Counted from the first letter of the stretch, positions 45,531 to 54,531 are shown. The stretch is DNA of 64,000 bases from Myxococcus stipitatus (GCF_021412625.1 NZ_JAKCFI010000005.1:682001-746000), one strand, 5' to 3'. The notes: a model not told the origin generated them from the letters alone. Made by a program: numbers and translations.

Positions 45531-46664
45531 ATGACCGTCTGGAACTTCAGCACGGGGCCGGGGACCCATGCGCTCGTCGTCGGCGTCGGGCGCTATCCGC
45601 ATCTGCTGGGTGGGGGAGGCGCGCTGTTCCCGGACCACGGGGGCATGGGGCAGCTCACCTCGGCGCCCGTGTCCGCGACGGCCTTCGCGGACTGGCTCGC
45701 GAGCGCCTACCAGCTCCCCACCCATCCCCTGTGCTCCATCGACCTGCTCGTCTCGGGTGGCGCGCCGCTGACCTATCAACCCCCGGCGGCCGGCGCGGCG
45801 GCCCAGGCCGTGGAGCGCGCCAGCTTCGACAACTTCAAGGCGGCCGTCCTGCGGTGGTACGCGGCGCTGAGCACCTCTCCCGACAACCGCGCGGTCTTCT
45901 ACTTCTGCGGCCACGGCCTCGCCGCGGGGCTGCAGACCACGCTGCTGCTGGACGACTTCGGCGACGTGCCGCACGCGGCGTTCGCCCACGCGCTCGACTT
46001 CGACCGGTTCTATCTGGGCATGGACCCGTGCGCGGCGCGCACGCAGTGCTACTTCATCGACGCGTGCCGGGTGGCGTCGCGGACGCTGTTCGAGATCGAC
46101 ACCTTCGGCGAGTCCATCCTCACGCCCTCGCGCAAGCACTCGACCCCCGCGCGGCGCGCGCCGGTGTTCTATTCGACGATGCTCGGGACGCAGGCCTTCG
46201 GCCGCACCGAGCAGCCCAGCCTGTACATGAGCGCCCTGCTCAAGGCCATGACGGGCCCGGGGGCCGTGCGCAAGGGCAACGCCTGGGAGATTCGTCCCTC
46301 CACGCTGTCGCTCGCGATGGAGGAGCTGCTCAACCGGGAGGCGGAGGCCGCGGGCGCCACGCAGAACTGCAACGCCAACAACGTGGTGGACTTCCCGCTC
46401 CATCGCCTCTCCGGCCCTCCGGACATCCCGGTGACGGTGAGCTGCGAGACCCAGGTCGACCTGGCCAACGCCATCCTCCGGGTCGTCGGCGGCGCGTCGC
46501 CGCGCGAGCACGAGCCCTCCTCGCCGCCCTGGAACCTGGTGCTGCCCTACGGCACGTATGAGTTCATCGCGGTCCCCGAGGGCGCCGCCCCGGACGCGCC
46601 CAGGCACGTCCAGACCGAGTCCGTCTTTCCGCCCCTGACCGAGGTCGTGCTGCCATGCCCATAG
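45531..46664 (+). CDS. Caspase-like (C14 family) cysteine protease
   Basis: 377 residues from ATG 45531. The caspase-haemoglobinase fold is clear: THALVVGVGRYPHL as the first strand, the catalytic His128 in YFCGHGLAAG and catalytic Cys179 in CYFIDACRVAS. These features mark bacterial caspase-like proteases, which act in programmed death and immunity. The C-terminal ~130 residues lie beyond the protease fold and end in a beta-rich stretch (WNLVLPYGTYEFIAVPEG). The 3' end overlaps the next gene by 10 bases, so expression is coupled to a cassette with an unknown protein, an MBL-fold hydrolase and a patatin-like lipase. No signal peptide: it acts in the cytoplasm. Confidence 0.88.
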   Translation: MTVWNFSTGPGTHALVVGVGRYPHLLGGGGALFPDHGGMGQLTSAPVSATAFADWLASAYQLPTHPLCSIDLLVSGGAPLTYQPPAAGAAAQAVERASFDNFKAAVLRWYAALSTSPDNRAVFYFCGHGLAAGLQTTLLLDDFGDVPHAAFAHALDFDRFYLGMDPCAARTQCYFIDACRVASRTLFEIDTFGESILTPSRKHSTPARRAPVFYSTMLGTQAFGRTEQPSLYMSALLKAMTGPGAVRKGNAWEIRPSTLSLAMEELLNREAEAAGATQNCNANNVVDFPLHRLSGPPDIPVTVSCETQVDLANAILRVVGGASPREHEPSSPPWNLVLPYGTYEFIAVPEGAAPDAPRHVQTESVFPPLTEVVLPCP

Positions 46665-48178
46665 AGCTTCGCATCCGCATCGAGGGCGAGGAGCACACGT
46701 TGGGCACGGCCATCTCCACGACCGTGCGGAACATGGACGACGGCGAGGGACACGAGGTGCTCGTGCGCGTCGGAGACACCGCACGCCTCGACCTCGCGCC
46801 CGGCAACTACCTCGTCGAGGCGAGCCTGCCCTCGGGAGAGCGGCTCCGGCGGCTCGCCCACCTCCGCGAGGGCGACACCTCCGTCGACGTCGACCTCAAG
46901 CCGACACGGACGGCGAACGCGAAGCTCTCCCGCCAGCACCTGTTCGTGCCCGCGGCCCGCCTGCGCCCCGCGCCGCCGCCACCGTTCTCGCCCCTGCTCT
47001 CGTTCTCCGGCTCCACGTCGCCGGTCGCCCCCCGTAGCCCCCGGCTTCCCGCTCACCCCTCGTCACGGAAGGGCCCCTTCCATGAAGATGCGTCCGGAGA
47101 CGAGGAGCGCTGGAACGTCTCAGGGGCGGCGGCCGCGACGACTCCGCGCCCCCAGGCGCCCGACGGCCCCCTCTCGGTCAACCCCAACACCCACGAGCCC
47201 TTCACCAGCGCCCTCGCGTTCAAGGCCGCCGAGCCGCTCCCCGAGGTCACCGTCCTCTGGAGGAATCCCCGCGCGCCCGATGCCACGCCCACCACCGCGG
47301 CGCTCGCGGGGGACCCCGCGCTCCAGGACGGGCCCATGGGCGCGCCGCTGGAGCCCTCCGGCGGAAACGAGACGCTCGTGACCTACGAGCTGCCGCTTCA
47401 TCCCGACTTCCTCCCGGCGACAGGCACGTTCATCGTCCGGTGGGACCATCAGCTCGTCCTCGTCCCGGTGGCGCGCTGGGCCGGCCTCCCGGGCTCCTCG
47501 GCCGAAGCGCCCATCGAGTTCGTGGTGAACCTGTCGACCCAGACGGTCTCCGCCATGGTGGCGGACCCCATCTTCGGCCCCATCCTCGGCTACCTCACCT
47601 CCGGCCAGTTGGAGAAGGCGGCCCACACCCTGAGGAACGCCGTTCCCCTCTCGCGCCTCGAGGGCAATGAGCACGACCCCTTCGCCGCCGCCATCAGCGC
47701 GCTCGTGCTCGCCCGCACGATGCTGACGGGGAACTCGGAGCACGAGGCGATGTGGCACGACTGGCTGCGCTTCGTGGACAAGGACGCGCCCCACCTGCTG
47801 AGTCTCATCAAGTCCCACCTGCCGAAGATCCAGGTGGACTGGCGCAGGTGGGTGCATCTGCTGGCGACGTGGACGCCGAACATCCCGGACACGGCCATCC
47901 TCGAGGGCTGGCTGCGCCTCACCGACGAGCAGGCGGACACCGACGCGGAGGCGACCCAGGCGCTCGCGTGCTTCCTCCAGGCCCACGAGCGAGGCGTGCC
48001 CTACTTCTCCGTGAGCCTGCGGATGCTGCTCGACGGACTCCTCCACTTCGACCCGGCCACGCTCGCCAAGGAACAAGTGGAGCCCTATCGCAAGGCCCTG
48101 CGGACCGTCCGCCAGTGGGCGACCTGGGTCGACGCCCGGGAGCCCTTCACCACGCTGCGCATCCCCCGAGAGGACTGA
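46655..48178 (+). CDS. Unknown protein of the caspase/MBL/patatin cassette
   Basis: 507 residues. The N-terminal ~85 are a beta-sandwich-like domain (IELRIRIEGEEHTLG, ARLDLAPGNYLVEAS). A proline/serine-rich linker (about 100-165) leads into an alpha/beta region and then a mostly helical C-terminus (about 300-507; LTSGQLEKAAHTLRNA, WLRFVDKDAPHLLSLIKSHLPKI). No enzyme motif was recognised; the helical part could be a TPR- or death-like interaction domain. It begins inside the caspase gene and its stop is two bases from the MBL gene start, so it is a fixed part of the unit, perhaps a regulator or scaffold. Confidence 0.8.
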   Translation: MPIELRIRIEGEEHTLGTAISTTVRNMDDGEGHEVLVRVGDTARLDLAPGNYLVEASLPSGERLRRLAHLREGDTSVDVDLKPTRTANAKLSRQHLFVPAARLRPAPPPPFSPLLSFSGSTSPVAPRSPRLPAHPSSRKGPFHEDASGDEERWNVSGAAAATTPRPQAPDGPLSVNPNTHEPFTSALAFKAAEPLPEVTVLWRNPRAPDATPTTAALAGDPALQDGPMGAPLEPSGGNETLVTYELPLHPDFLPATGTFIVRWDHQLVLVPVARWAGLPGSSAEAPIEFVVNLSTQTVSAMVADPIFGPILGYLTSGQLEKAAHTLRNAVPLSRLEGNEHDPFAAAISALVLARTMLTGNSEHEAMWHDWLRFVDKDAPHLLSLIKSHLPKIQVDWRRWVHLLATWTPNIPDTAILEGWLRLTDEQADTDAEATQALACFLQAHERGVPYFSVSLRMLLDGLLHFDPATLAKEQVEPYRKALRTVRQWATWVDAREPFTTLRIPRED

Positions 48179-48180
48179 GC

Positions 48181-49236
48181 ATGTCGCTCTATCGCGTCCA
48201 CCTGCTCCCCGCGCAACAAGGCGACTGCATCCTCATCGAGTACGGCCGCCCCGAGCGCCCGCACCGAGTACTCATCGACGGCGGACTCGCCGGCACCTGG
48301 ACACACCTGAAGGGCCTCATCGAGGCACTCCCCATCGAGCAGCGACGGTTCGACCTCCTGGTCGTCACGCACATCGACCAGGACCACATCGAGGGCGCGC
48401 TGTCCCTCTTCAAGTCGCCTCCCGAGGGGCTCTCCTTCGACGACGTCTGGTTCAACGGCTTCAAGCACCTGGAGGAGAGCGACCTGGAGGACTTCGGTCC
48501 GCTCCACGGCGAAAGGCTCACCACGCATCTCTGGACGGCGCCGGCCTGGAACCAGCTCTTCGGTCGCCGCGCGGTGGTCGTCCCGGACACGGGGCCGCTG
48601 CCGACCCGCGAGCTCCCCGGCGGGATGCGCCTCACCCTGCTGTCGCCCACGCGCGCCCGGCTGAGGAAGCTGCGCGGCGTCTGGGCGAAGAGGTGCGAGG
48701 AGGCCGGGCTGAATCCCCAGGTCCAGCCGCCCCCGCCCGCGCCCGAGGGGCTCGAGCCCATGGGCGGTATCGACGTCGCCGCGTTGCTCGCGGGCGGCTT
48801 CAAGGAGGACGACGCCGAGGCCAATGGCAGCTCCATCGCGTTCATCGCCGAGCACGACGGCCGCTCCGTCCTCTTCGGCGCGGACGCCCACCCGAGCGTC
48901 CTGCGCGCCTCCATCGCCCGGCTCGACGGCGGGCGCGCGAAGGTGGATGCCTTCAAGCTTCCCCACCACGGCAGCCGCAAGAACGTGAGCACGGAGCTGC
49001 TCGCGCTCGTCGACACGCCTCGCTACCTGTTCTCCACCAACGGCAGCCGCCACCACCACCCGGACCGCGAGGCCGTCGCCCGCGTCCTCGCGCGCAAGCA
49101 GCCCGCGGAGCTGTGGTTCAACTACCGGGGCCCGCACACGGAGCCCTGGGACAGCGACGAATTGCGCGCCGAGTGGCGCTACACCACGCGCTACCCGACC
49201 ACGGCCGCGGGTGGAATCACGCTGGACCTGTCCTGA
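48181..49236 (+). CDS. Metallo-beta-lactamase-fold hydrolase (ComEC/Rec2-like)
   Basis: 351 residues from ATG 48181, two bases after the preceding stop. The metal site THIDQDHIEG (His64, Asp66, Asp68, His69) is the HxDxDH variant common to the ComEC/DNase branch. A further ligand appears in FGADAHPSVL, and LPHHGSRKN lies near the C-terminus, a motif shared with the ComEC-type MBL domain. These enzymes can hydrolyse DNA, nucleotides or cyclic nucleotides. No membrane segments, so it is a soluble nuclease- or phosphodiesterase-like protein. Coupling with a caspase and a phospholipase fits an effector or signal-degrading role. Confidence 0.88.
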   Translation: MSLYRVHLLPAQQGDCILIEYGRPERPHRVLIDGGLAGTWTHLKGLIEALPIEQRRFDLLVVTHIDQDHIEGALSLFKSPPEGLSFDDVWFNGFKHLEESDLEDFGPLHGERLTTHLWTAPAWNQLFGRRAVVVPDTGPLPTRELPGGMRLTLLSPTRARLRKLRGVWAKRCEEAGLNPQVQPPPPAPEGLEPMGGIDVAALLAGGFKEDDAEANGSSIAFIAEHDGRSVLFGADAHPSVLRASIARLDGGRAKVDAFKLPHHGSRKNVSTELLALVDTPRYLFSTNGSRHHHPDREAVARVLARKQPAELWFNYRGPHTEPWDSDELRAEWRYTTRYPTTAAGGITLDLS

Positions 49237-49279
49237 TGGCGCCCAGGGGCGCCCCACCTCTTCGATGTCAGGAGTCGAT

Positions 49280-50728
49280 ATGTCCACGGAACAGCAGGAC
49301 CTCGTCGATGCCCCCCCGCCCCGGCGCCTGGGGCTGGCGCTCTCGGGAGGCGGCAGCCGGGCGGCGGCCTTCCACCGGGGCGTCCTCCGCGGGCTCATCG
49401 AGCTGGAGCTCGTCCCTCGCGTCGACGTCGTCTCGACGGTGTCCGGAGGCTCGCTCTTCGGCGGCGCGTGGATGGCGGCGCGCGCCAATGGCACTCAGGA
49501 CGTGGACTTCCTGGCCCAGCTCGGCGCGCAGTTGGAGAAGGGCTTCGTGCTGCGCGCGCTCCTCGGTGGGCTCGGCGCGCTCAAGCTGCTGTGGCCCTGG
49601 TACAACCGGTCGGACCGGATGGCGGACATGTTCGACGCGCTCTTCTTCCAGCGCCACGAGCCGGGCCGCAAGCCGCGCAGCACGCGCCTGTCCGACCTGC
49701 CCACCCACCCCGTGCTGTGCGTCAACACCACGGTGGTGAACAACGGCCAGGTGGGCAAGTTCAGCAAGGAGGGCTTCTCCGCGCCGCGCGTCCGGCCTCG
49801 CGAGGATCCACCCCGGCCCTACGACGCCACCAACAACCTGCCCATTCCCCTGCCCGACTTCCGCCTGTCGCGCGCCGTGGCCGCGTCCGCGGCGTTCCCC
49901 GTGGGCCTGCCGCCCCTGACGCTCTCGCGGAAGAAGGACCTGAAGAACGCCCTGTTCTTCGAGGAGCTGGAGAAGCATGACCGGCTGACGCTGACGGACG
50001 GCGGCGTCCTGGAGAACCTGGGCGTCCAATCCCTCATCAAGAGCCAGCGCTTCGGGGCGTGGGACCTCATCGTCAGCGACGCGGGCACCAAGGAGGAGGC
50101 ATGGAAGAAGGGCCTCCTGAACTTCGTCAAGGACCTGCTCGTGCCCCTGGTGAGCGGAGGCGTGCTCACGCAGCTGCTCCTCATCATGAACAGCAAGCAG
50201 AACCGCTGGATGCGCTCGGCGACGGTCCAGGAGTTCGAGACGAGCTGGCTCAAGGACGAGCTGAGCCCCCGGCTCGCCGCGGGGACGCACGCGGCCGCGG
50301 GAGCGGGCATCCAGCGCTTCCTCCAGCCCGAGCCGCGCCGCACCCGCCGGCGCCTGTGGTTCATCCGCGTCAACCAGAGCCTGGAGGACTTCGTCACCGG
50401 CCTGCCGCTGTGGCGGCTCGTGGAGATCCGCAGCGCGAAGCCCGACGGCGGCACCGGCGGCTCCATCCCCCGAGGCTACGAGGAGCGCCTGGTCTTCCTG
50501 CGCACGCATGGCGTCGACCTGGGCCCCGCGCGCCGCGTCTACGAGGGCATGGGCGGACGGGCCCGCGTCCAGGAGCTCAACGAGGTCGCCACGGGCTGGA
50601 CGGGCCTGGACGCCCGGGACATCGCGGGGCTCGAGCAGCACGCGCACTGGCAGGTCCTCGCCTCCCATGCCATCTACGGCGTGGAGCAGGCGGCGACGTC
50701 CGGAGGGGTCGAGTCCAGGACGGGGTGA
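49280..50728 (+). CDS. Patatin-like phospholipase
   Basis: 482 residues from ATG 49280 with AGGAG five bases upstream. The patatin active site has the oxyanion-hole SGGGSRAAAFH (about 22-32), the nucleophile Ser55 in STVSGGS and the catalytic Asp240 in LTDGGVLENLG. Patatins hydrolyse acyl chains of phospholipids. In anti-phage systems such as CBASS, patatins serve as membrane-damaging effectors. There is no signal peptide. It is the last gene of the plus-strand cassette, 43 bases after the MBL gene; the next gene (ECF sigma) is convergent with a gap of only four bases. Confidence 0.9.
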   Translation: MSTEQQDLVDAPPPRRLGLALSGGGSRAAAFHRGVLRGLIELELVPRVDVVSTVSGGSLFGGAWMAARANGTQDVDFLAQLGAQLEKGFVLRALLGGLGALKLLWPWYNRSDRMADMFDALFFQRHEPGRKPRSTRLSDLPTHPVLCVNTTVVNNGQVGKFSKEGFSAPRVRPREDPPRPYDATNNLPIPLPDFRLSRAVAASAAFPVGLPPLTLSRKKDLKNALFFEELEKHDRLTLTDGGVLENLGVQSLIKSQRFGAWDLIVSDAGTKEEAWKKGLLNFVKDLLVPLVSGGVLTQLLLIMNSKQNRWMRSATVQEFETSWLKDELSPRLAAGTHAAAGAGIQRFLQPEPRRTRRRLWFIRVNQSLEDFVTGLPLWRLVEIRSAKPDGGTGGSIPRGYEERLVFLRTHGVDLGPARRVYEGMGGRARVQELNEVATGWTGLDARDIAGLEQHAHWQVLASHAIYGVEQAATSGGVESRTG

Positions 50729-50732
50729 CGCC

Positions 50733-51314
50733 CTACTCCGGCCCCGCGCCGTCCCCGAGCACCGAGTCCACGTGGGCACGCACCTGACGGCGGGCGCGGT
50801 GCAGGCGACTCTTGAGCGCCCGGACCTCGATGCCGGCCACGCGGGCCGCGTCCTCGGCGGAGAGTCCCTCCACGTCGCGCAGGAGCAACGCCTGGCGCTG
50901 GGGCTCCGGGAGGGCCCGGATGGCGGCCTCGAGGATGGCGCCCACGCGACGCGCGTGGGAGCGCAGGTCCGGGGCGTCCTCGTCCGAGGCGACCGCCGCC
51001 GCTTCCGGCGAATCCAGGGGCTGGAACGTCTCCGGCGCACCGCTCCGACGACGGCGCAGCCGCAGGCAGTGCGTCCGCGCCACCTGGAACAGCCAGGTGG
51101 ACAGGGCCCCCTCGCCCCGGAAGCCCGCGAGCCCCCGGAACGCGGCGAACAACGTCTCCTGGAGGACCTCGCGAGCATCCTCCTCCGAGCCGCACAGGCG
51201 CAGACCGAAGCGGTAGACCCGCCGTTCATGGCGGGCGAGCAGCTCCTCCACGGCCTCGGCCTCGCCCGAGCGGGCGGCCTCCAGGAGCTGGTCATCGGTG
51301 CGGTGGGACGTCAT
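50733..51314 (-). CDS. ECF-family RNA polymerase sigma factor
   Basis: 193 residues. Region 2 is recognisable by LLARHERRVYRFGLRLCGSEEDAREVLQETLFAAFR (as RVYRFGLRL and DAREVLQET), and region 4 by LPEPQRQALLLRDVEGLSAEDAARV with an HTH (VRALKSRLHRARR). Regions 1 and 3 are absent, as in the ECF group. No anti-sigma gene is adjacent: the neighbours are the convergent patatin gene and, 85 bases upstream, a rhodanese lipoprotein gene on the same strand. It may be regulated by another mechanism or be the last gene of a small minus-strand unit. Confidence 0.92.
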   Translation of the reverse strand: MTSHRTDDQLLEAARSGEAEAVEELLARHERRVYRFGLRLCGSEEDAREVLQETLFAAFRGLAGFRGEGALSTWLFQVARTHCLRLRRRRSGAPETFQPLDSPEAAAVASDEDAPDLRSHARRVGAILEAAIRALPEPQRQALLLRDVEGLSAEDAARVAGIEVRALKSRLHRARRQVRAHVDSVLGDGAGPE

Positions 51315-51399
51315 CGGTGGGCCTCGGCGAACGACCAGTCCCCCTACAGATATCGTCGACCGGCCCCGAGCGCCGCCCCGGAGCGCGGCGCCCAGACGG

Positions 51400-51741
51400 C
51401 TACTCCCAGTTCGACATGGGCCCCAGGTTCAGGACACGCGTGAAACCCTTCTCCTTCAGCAAGCGCTCGGCCTTTCCACTGCGCGCCCCGCTGCGGCAGT
51501 AGACGATGACGGAGGCCTCCGGCCCACCCAGCTCGTCGAGCCGGCCGGCGAGCTCGTCCACGGGGATGTTCACCGCGCCGGGCAGGTGCCCTTCCGCGAA
51601 CTCCGCCGGAGTGCGGACATCGACGAGGGTGGCCCCCTCCTCGACGCGGCGGTGGGCCTCCGCGCGGACGGGAGGGTGGCTCGCGCATGCGGTGGCGAGC
51701 AGCCCGGCGATTCCAACCGCGACGAGCGAGACGAGCTTCAT
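51400..51741 (-). CDS. Rhodanese-domain lipoprotein
   Basis: 113 residues with a signal ending in a lipobox (GLLATAC). A single rhodanese domain follows: VDVRTPAEFAEGHLPGAVNIPVDEL (as DVRTPAEFAEGHL) and the active-site loop VIVYCRSGARS with the catalytic Cys near residue 85. Periplasmic rhodanese lipoproteins may move sulfane sulfur or protect thiols. It is encoded just upstream of the ECF sigma gene on the same strand and might be cotranscribed with it. Confidence 0.9.
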   Translation of the reverse strand: MKLVSLVAVGIAGLLATACASHPPVRAEAHRRVEEGATLVDVRTPAEFAEGHLPGAVNIPVDELAGRLDELGGPEASVIVYCRSGARSGKAERLLKEKGFTRVLNLGPMSNWE

Positions 51742-51887
51742 GGCGTGAGACCTCCTGGGCCCGGGCGCTCTCGCCCGGGGAAACGGGTTCCGGGGTGAGA
51801 GTCACGCGAGCGCCAGGAGGATTCAACGCCCGGTGGGAATCCCATCCTCCCACCGGGTGCCAGGGCGAGTGTCCCGACGCTGGATGC

Positions 51888-52142
51888 TCAATGGCAGGTC
51901 CAGCTCTCCTCCTTCCACTCGCCGCAGAAGCTCTCGCGGCAGAGGGTGTAGTTGCACGTGTCGCCCAGATAGCCGCAGCACGCGTAGGAGTCCTCGGCGG
52001 TGCCCGAACAGCCGATGAGCTTGGCGTCGCGGTAGGTGGCCGGCGCCGCGTTGTCGTCGCACGAGCCACCCGGCTCGTCCGAGTCACCACCGCAAGCCGC
52101 CATCATCGGAACCACCATGAGCATGAACAAGAGTCGTCGCAT
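51888..52142 (-). CDS. Small cysteine-rich lipoprotein
   Basis: 84 residues. The N-terminus is MRRLLFMLMVVPMMAAC, a compact lipoprotein signal with lipobox MAAC. The mature part (about 65 residues) carries eight more cysteines (SCDD, IGCS, YACCG, DTCN, TLCR, SFCG, WTCH), spaced for up to four disulfides. It resembles the many small surface lipoproteins of myxobacteria. The function is unknown; it could be an inhibitor, binding or toxin-like module. There is no good ribosome site for ATG 52142, but no alternative start is better. Confidence 0.72.
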   Translation of the reverse strand: MRRLLFMLMVVPMMAACGGDSDEPGGSCDDNAAPATYRDAKLIGCSGTAEDSYACCGYLGDTCNYTLCRESFCGEWKEESWTCH

Positions 52143-52293
52143 GCCGACAGGGAGACCATGTCCGGCTCTCACCAGGCCACGGCTCATGAGTGAAACATCG
52201 ACACCGTGGATTCACCCCTGGCGATGAATTATCCGCGCCTGAGAGGACAAGAACGCGAGGCCAATGAATACCTCGCGAAACATGCGTCACCTG

Positions 52294-53751
52294 TCACAAG
52301 CGGACCTGGAGCACCACGGTGGCGCCGTAGGCGTCTCGCGGCAGGTAGAACGGGGCTGGCACCATGTCCACGTACGCCATCTGCGTCTTGTTGGGGTCGC
52401 GTGTGTAGACGACCTCCGCGAGCACTCCCACCACCGAGCCGGCGTCCCAGCGCAGGGTGGCCTTCAGGCTCTGGACGGGCTCGCGCTCGTCACCGAGCGG
52501 CAGGGTCGACGAGGTCTGCGGCGTGCGGAACACGAAGGTGTGCTCCTGGGGAGGCTCACCGAAGGCGTATACGGGCCCGCGATAGGTCGCGGGCCAGGTG
52601 AGGCGCGCGAGCAGCCCCGGCGTCAGGCCGAGGCTCGCGAAGTGATAGGAGACCGCGAGCGAACCCGACACCTCCGCCTGGGGGGCCACGAAGTCGGGCT
52701 GCGTCGCGGCCGCGTGCGACAGCACACCGGGGACATCCAGCCGCAGGAACGAGAGGGTCCGATACCAGGCCAGCGCGTCGATACGGAGCGCGCCCAGCCG
52801 CACGCGCGCATCCAGGGCGGCGGCGCGCGAGCGCTCCTCGCCCCGGCTCCGCCAGTCGTCGACGACCTCGTCCTGGAGCTCCTGGGCCAGGAGGCTGCCT
52901 TCCAACGAGACCGAGGCCGCCATGCCGGTCGTCGCGTCGACTCGCGCGAAGAACCGCTCGTAGAAGGTCGGGTCGCCCTGGTGCAGGGAGAGGTCGACCC
53001 CCTCGCCGAGCGGTTCCCCCCAATGCCAGGACACCCGCGCCGAGCCTCCCCGGAGCAGGACATCCGTGGGATAGGCCTCGAAGGGGATGCCGGACCCCGC
53101 GAAGCCCCCCGTGCCCCGCTTCGCGTACATGCCCTTCGCCTCGACCCGGAGCTGGTTCGCCACGTCGGCGGAGGCCCCCGCGAACACGCCATAGTGGCGA
53201 GAGGACGAGAACTCGTATGTGGCCGCGTCCTCGACGGTGTCGACCACCGCGGACTTGAGCGCGAGGAAGGCGCTCCACCGCGCGCGGGAGACGCGCGCCT
53301 CCACGGCCGGCTCGCCCCCGTCGGAGGGACTGACGAAGGCCTGTCGCCCCCAGCTCACCGGGTACGCGTAGCCCATGTGGATGCGCGTGGAGCTCAGGGG
53401 GAACACGCTCAGCGCCAGCTCCTCGTTCGCCCCCCAGGAGGCGGGGTGGTAGCGCAGCCGCAGCGCGCTCCCGTTGTCCCGGAAGCTGATGGCCCCGCGG
53501 CCCAGCGTCGTCGCGGCGAAGAAGGAGACCGCGGCCTCCGCGCGCAACCCCGGCGTCAGCTCCAGCGAGCGCGCCTCGAGGGCCGCGTGCCACTGCGTGG
53601 AGGAGCCGGAGGTGTCGACGTCGAGGTCGCTGGCGGCGAAGGAGAGGCGCGCCTGGAGTCGGGGCTCGGGCGTCACGGACGCGGCCTCGGGGGCTTCGGG
53701 GGCCTGCCCCAGGCACAGCAGCAGGGGCAACGTGGAGAGACTGGCGATCAT
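52294..53751 (-). CDS. Outer-membrane beta-barrel protein, hypothetical
   Basis: 485 residues. Signal peptide at the start (MIASLSTLPLLLCLGQA), then many alternating hydrophobic strands with aromatic girdles and short Gly/Asp turns (LQARLSFAASDLDV, LRLRYHPASWG, LAVSYHFASLGLT). The C-terminus ends with the typical barrel-closing strand (GATVVLQVRL). No known channel family was recognised. It faces away from the DUF2147 gene (divergent). Confidence 0.75.
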   Translation of the reverse strand: MIASLSTLPLLLCLGQAPEAPEAASVTPEPRLQARLSFAASDLDVDTSGSSTQWHAALEARSLELTPGLRAEAAVSFFAATTLGRGAISFRDNGSALRLRYHPASWGANEELALSVFPLSSTRIHMGYAYPVSWGRQAFVSPSDGGEPAVEARVSRARWSAFLALKSAVVDTVEDAATYEFSSSRHYGVFAGASADVANQLRVEAKGMYAKRGTGGFAGSGIPFEAYPTDVLLRGGSARVSWHWGEPLGEGVDLSLHQGDPTFYERFFARVDATTGMAASVSLEGSLLAQELQDEVVDDWRSRGEERSRAAALDARVRLGALRIDALAWYRTLSFLRLDVPGVLSHAAATQPDFVAPQAEVSGSLAVSYHFASLGLTPGLLARLTWPATYRGPVYAFGEPPQEHTFVFRTPQTSSTLPLGDEREPVQSLKATLRWDAGSVVGVLAEVVYTRDPNKTQMAYVDMVPAPFYLPRDAYGATVVLQVRL

Positions 53752-53994
53752 GAGGACGCGGCATCTACCACGCGGCCCCCGCGCTGGAAGCTTCCGGGCA
53801 CCGGGATTCGCTGGGCGTCCGCCCCGCCCGGCCCGCCGGTGGCGCCATGCCGCAGGGCGCCACGTTCGAACGGCGCACACTTCGTCACGAAGCACTGCCT
53901 CACGGGACACCGCTGGAGTACAAACGGACCGATGGGGGCGCTCGAGCGCAAGCCCCCGCCGACGTGTGCCCCTCGCGCGGAAGGACATCGAGAC

Positions 53995-54468
53995 ATGATT
54001 GCAACCCGGTGGTTCGGACTGGCTTCCCTGACCCTGCTGCTGGCCACGAGCGCCCTGGCCGAGGACAAGGCCCCCGCGGCCGCGGAGAATGGGCCCACGG
54101 GCCGGTGGACGACCATCGATGACGAGACGAAGAAGCCCAAGTCCGTCATCGTCATCTACGAGGAGAACGGCAAGCTGTTCGGGAAGATCGAGAAGCTGTT
54201 CCGCGACCCCAAGGAAGACCAGAACCCCGTCTGCGACAAGTGCGAAGGGTCGCTGAAGGGGCAGCCCATCATCGGGATGACCATCCTCCAGAACCTGAAG
54301 AAGGATGACGATGAGTGGACGGGGGGCAGCATCCTCGACCCGGCGAACGGGAAGACCTACAAGTGCAAGATCGCCCTCGAGGACGGGGGCAAGAAGCTGA
54401 AGGTCCGCGGCTACATCGGCATGTCCTTGCTGGGCCGCACCCAGCACTGGGTGCGCGCCACCGAGTAG
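53995..54468 (+). CDS. DUF2147 secreted protein
   Basis: 157 residues with a signal peptide (LASLTLLLATSALAEDK, AxA-type site). The mature domain matches DUF2147: GRWTTIDDETKKPKSVIVIY near its start and GKIEKLFRDPKED, CDKCEGSLKGQPIIGM, ILDPANGKTYKCKI in order. DUF2147 proteins are small periplasmic proteins of unknown function, some implicated in outer-membrane or lipid stress. ATG 53995 lies nine bases after AAGGA. A strong hairpin ends the gene, shared with the convergent P450 gene. Confidence 0.88.
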   Translation: MIATRWFGLASLTLLLATSALAEDKAPAAAENGPTGRWTTIDDETKKPKSVIVIYEENGKLFGKIEKLFRDPKEDQNPVCDKCEGSLKGQPIIGMTILQNLKKDDDEWTGGSILDPANGKTYKCKIALEDGGKKLKVRGYIGMSLLGRTQHWVRATE

Positions 54469-54494
54469 CCCGCGCCCGACGTGAGCAGCACGGG

Positions 54495-54524
54495 AGGGCT
54501 CCCCGTCTCATCGCGGGGGGCCCT
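54495..54524. terminator. Bidirectional terminator between DUF2147 and P450 genes
   Basis: AGGGCTCCCCG pairs with CGGGGGGCCCT (one G-T wobble) around an eight-base loop, followed on the plus strand by cttcgttt. It sits 26 bases after the DUF2147 stop and 8 bases before the P450 stop. Confidence 0.75.
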
Positions 54525-54531
54525 CTTCGTT

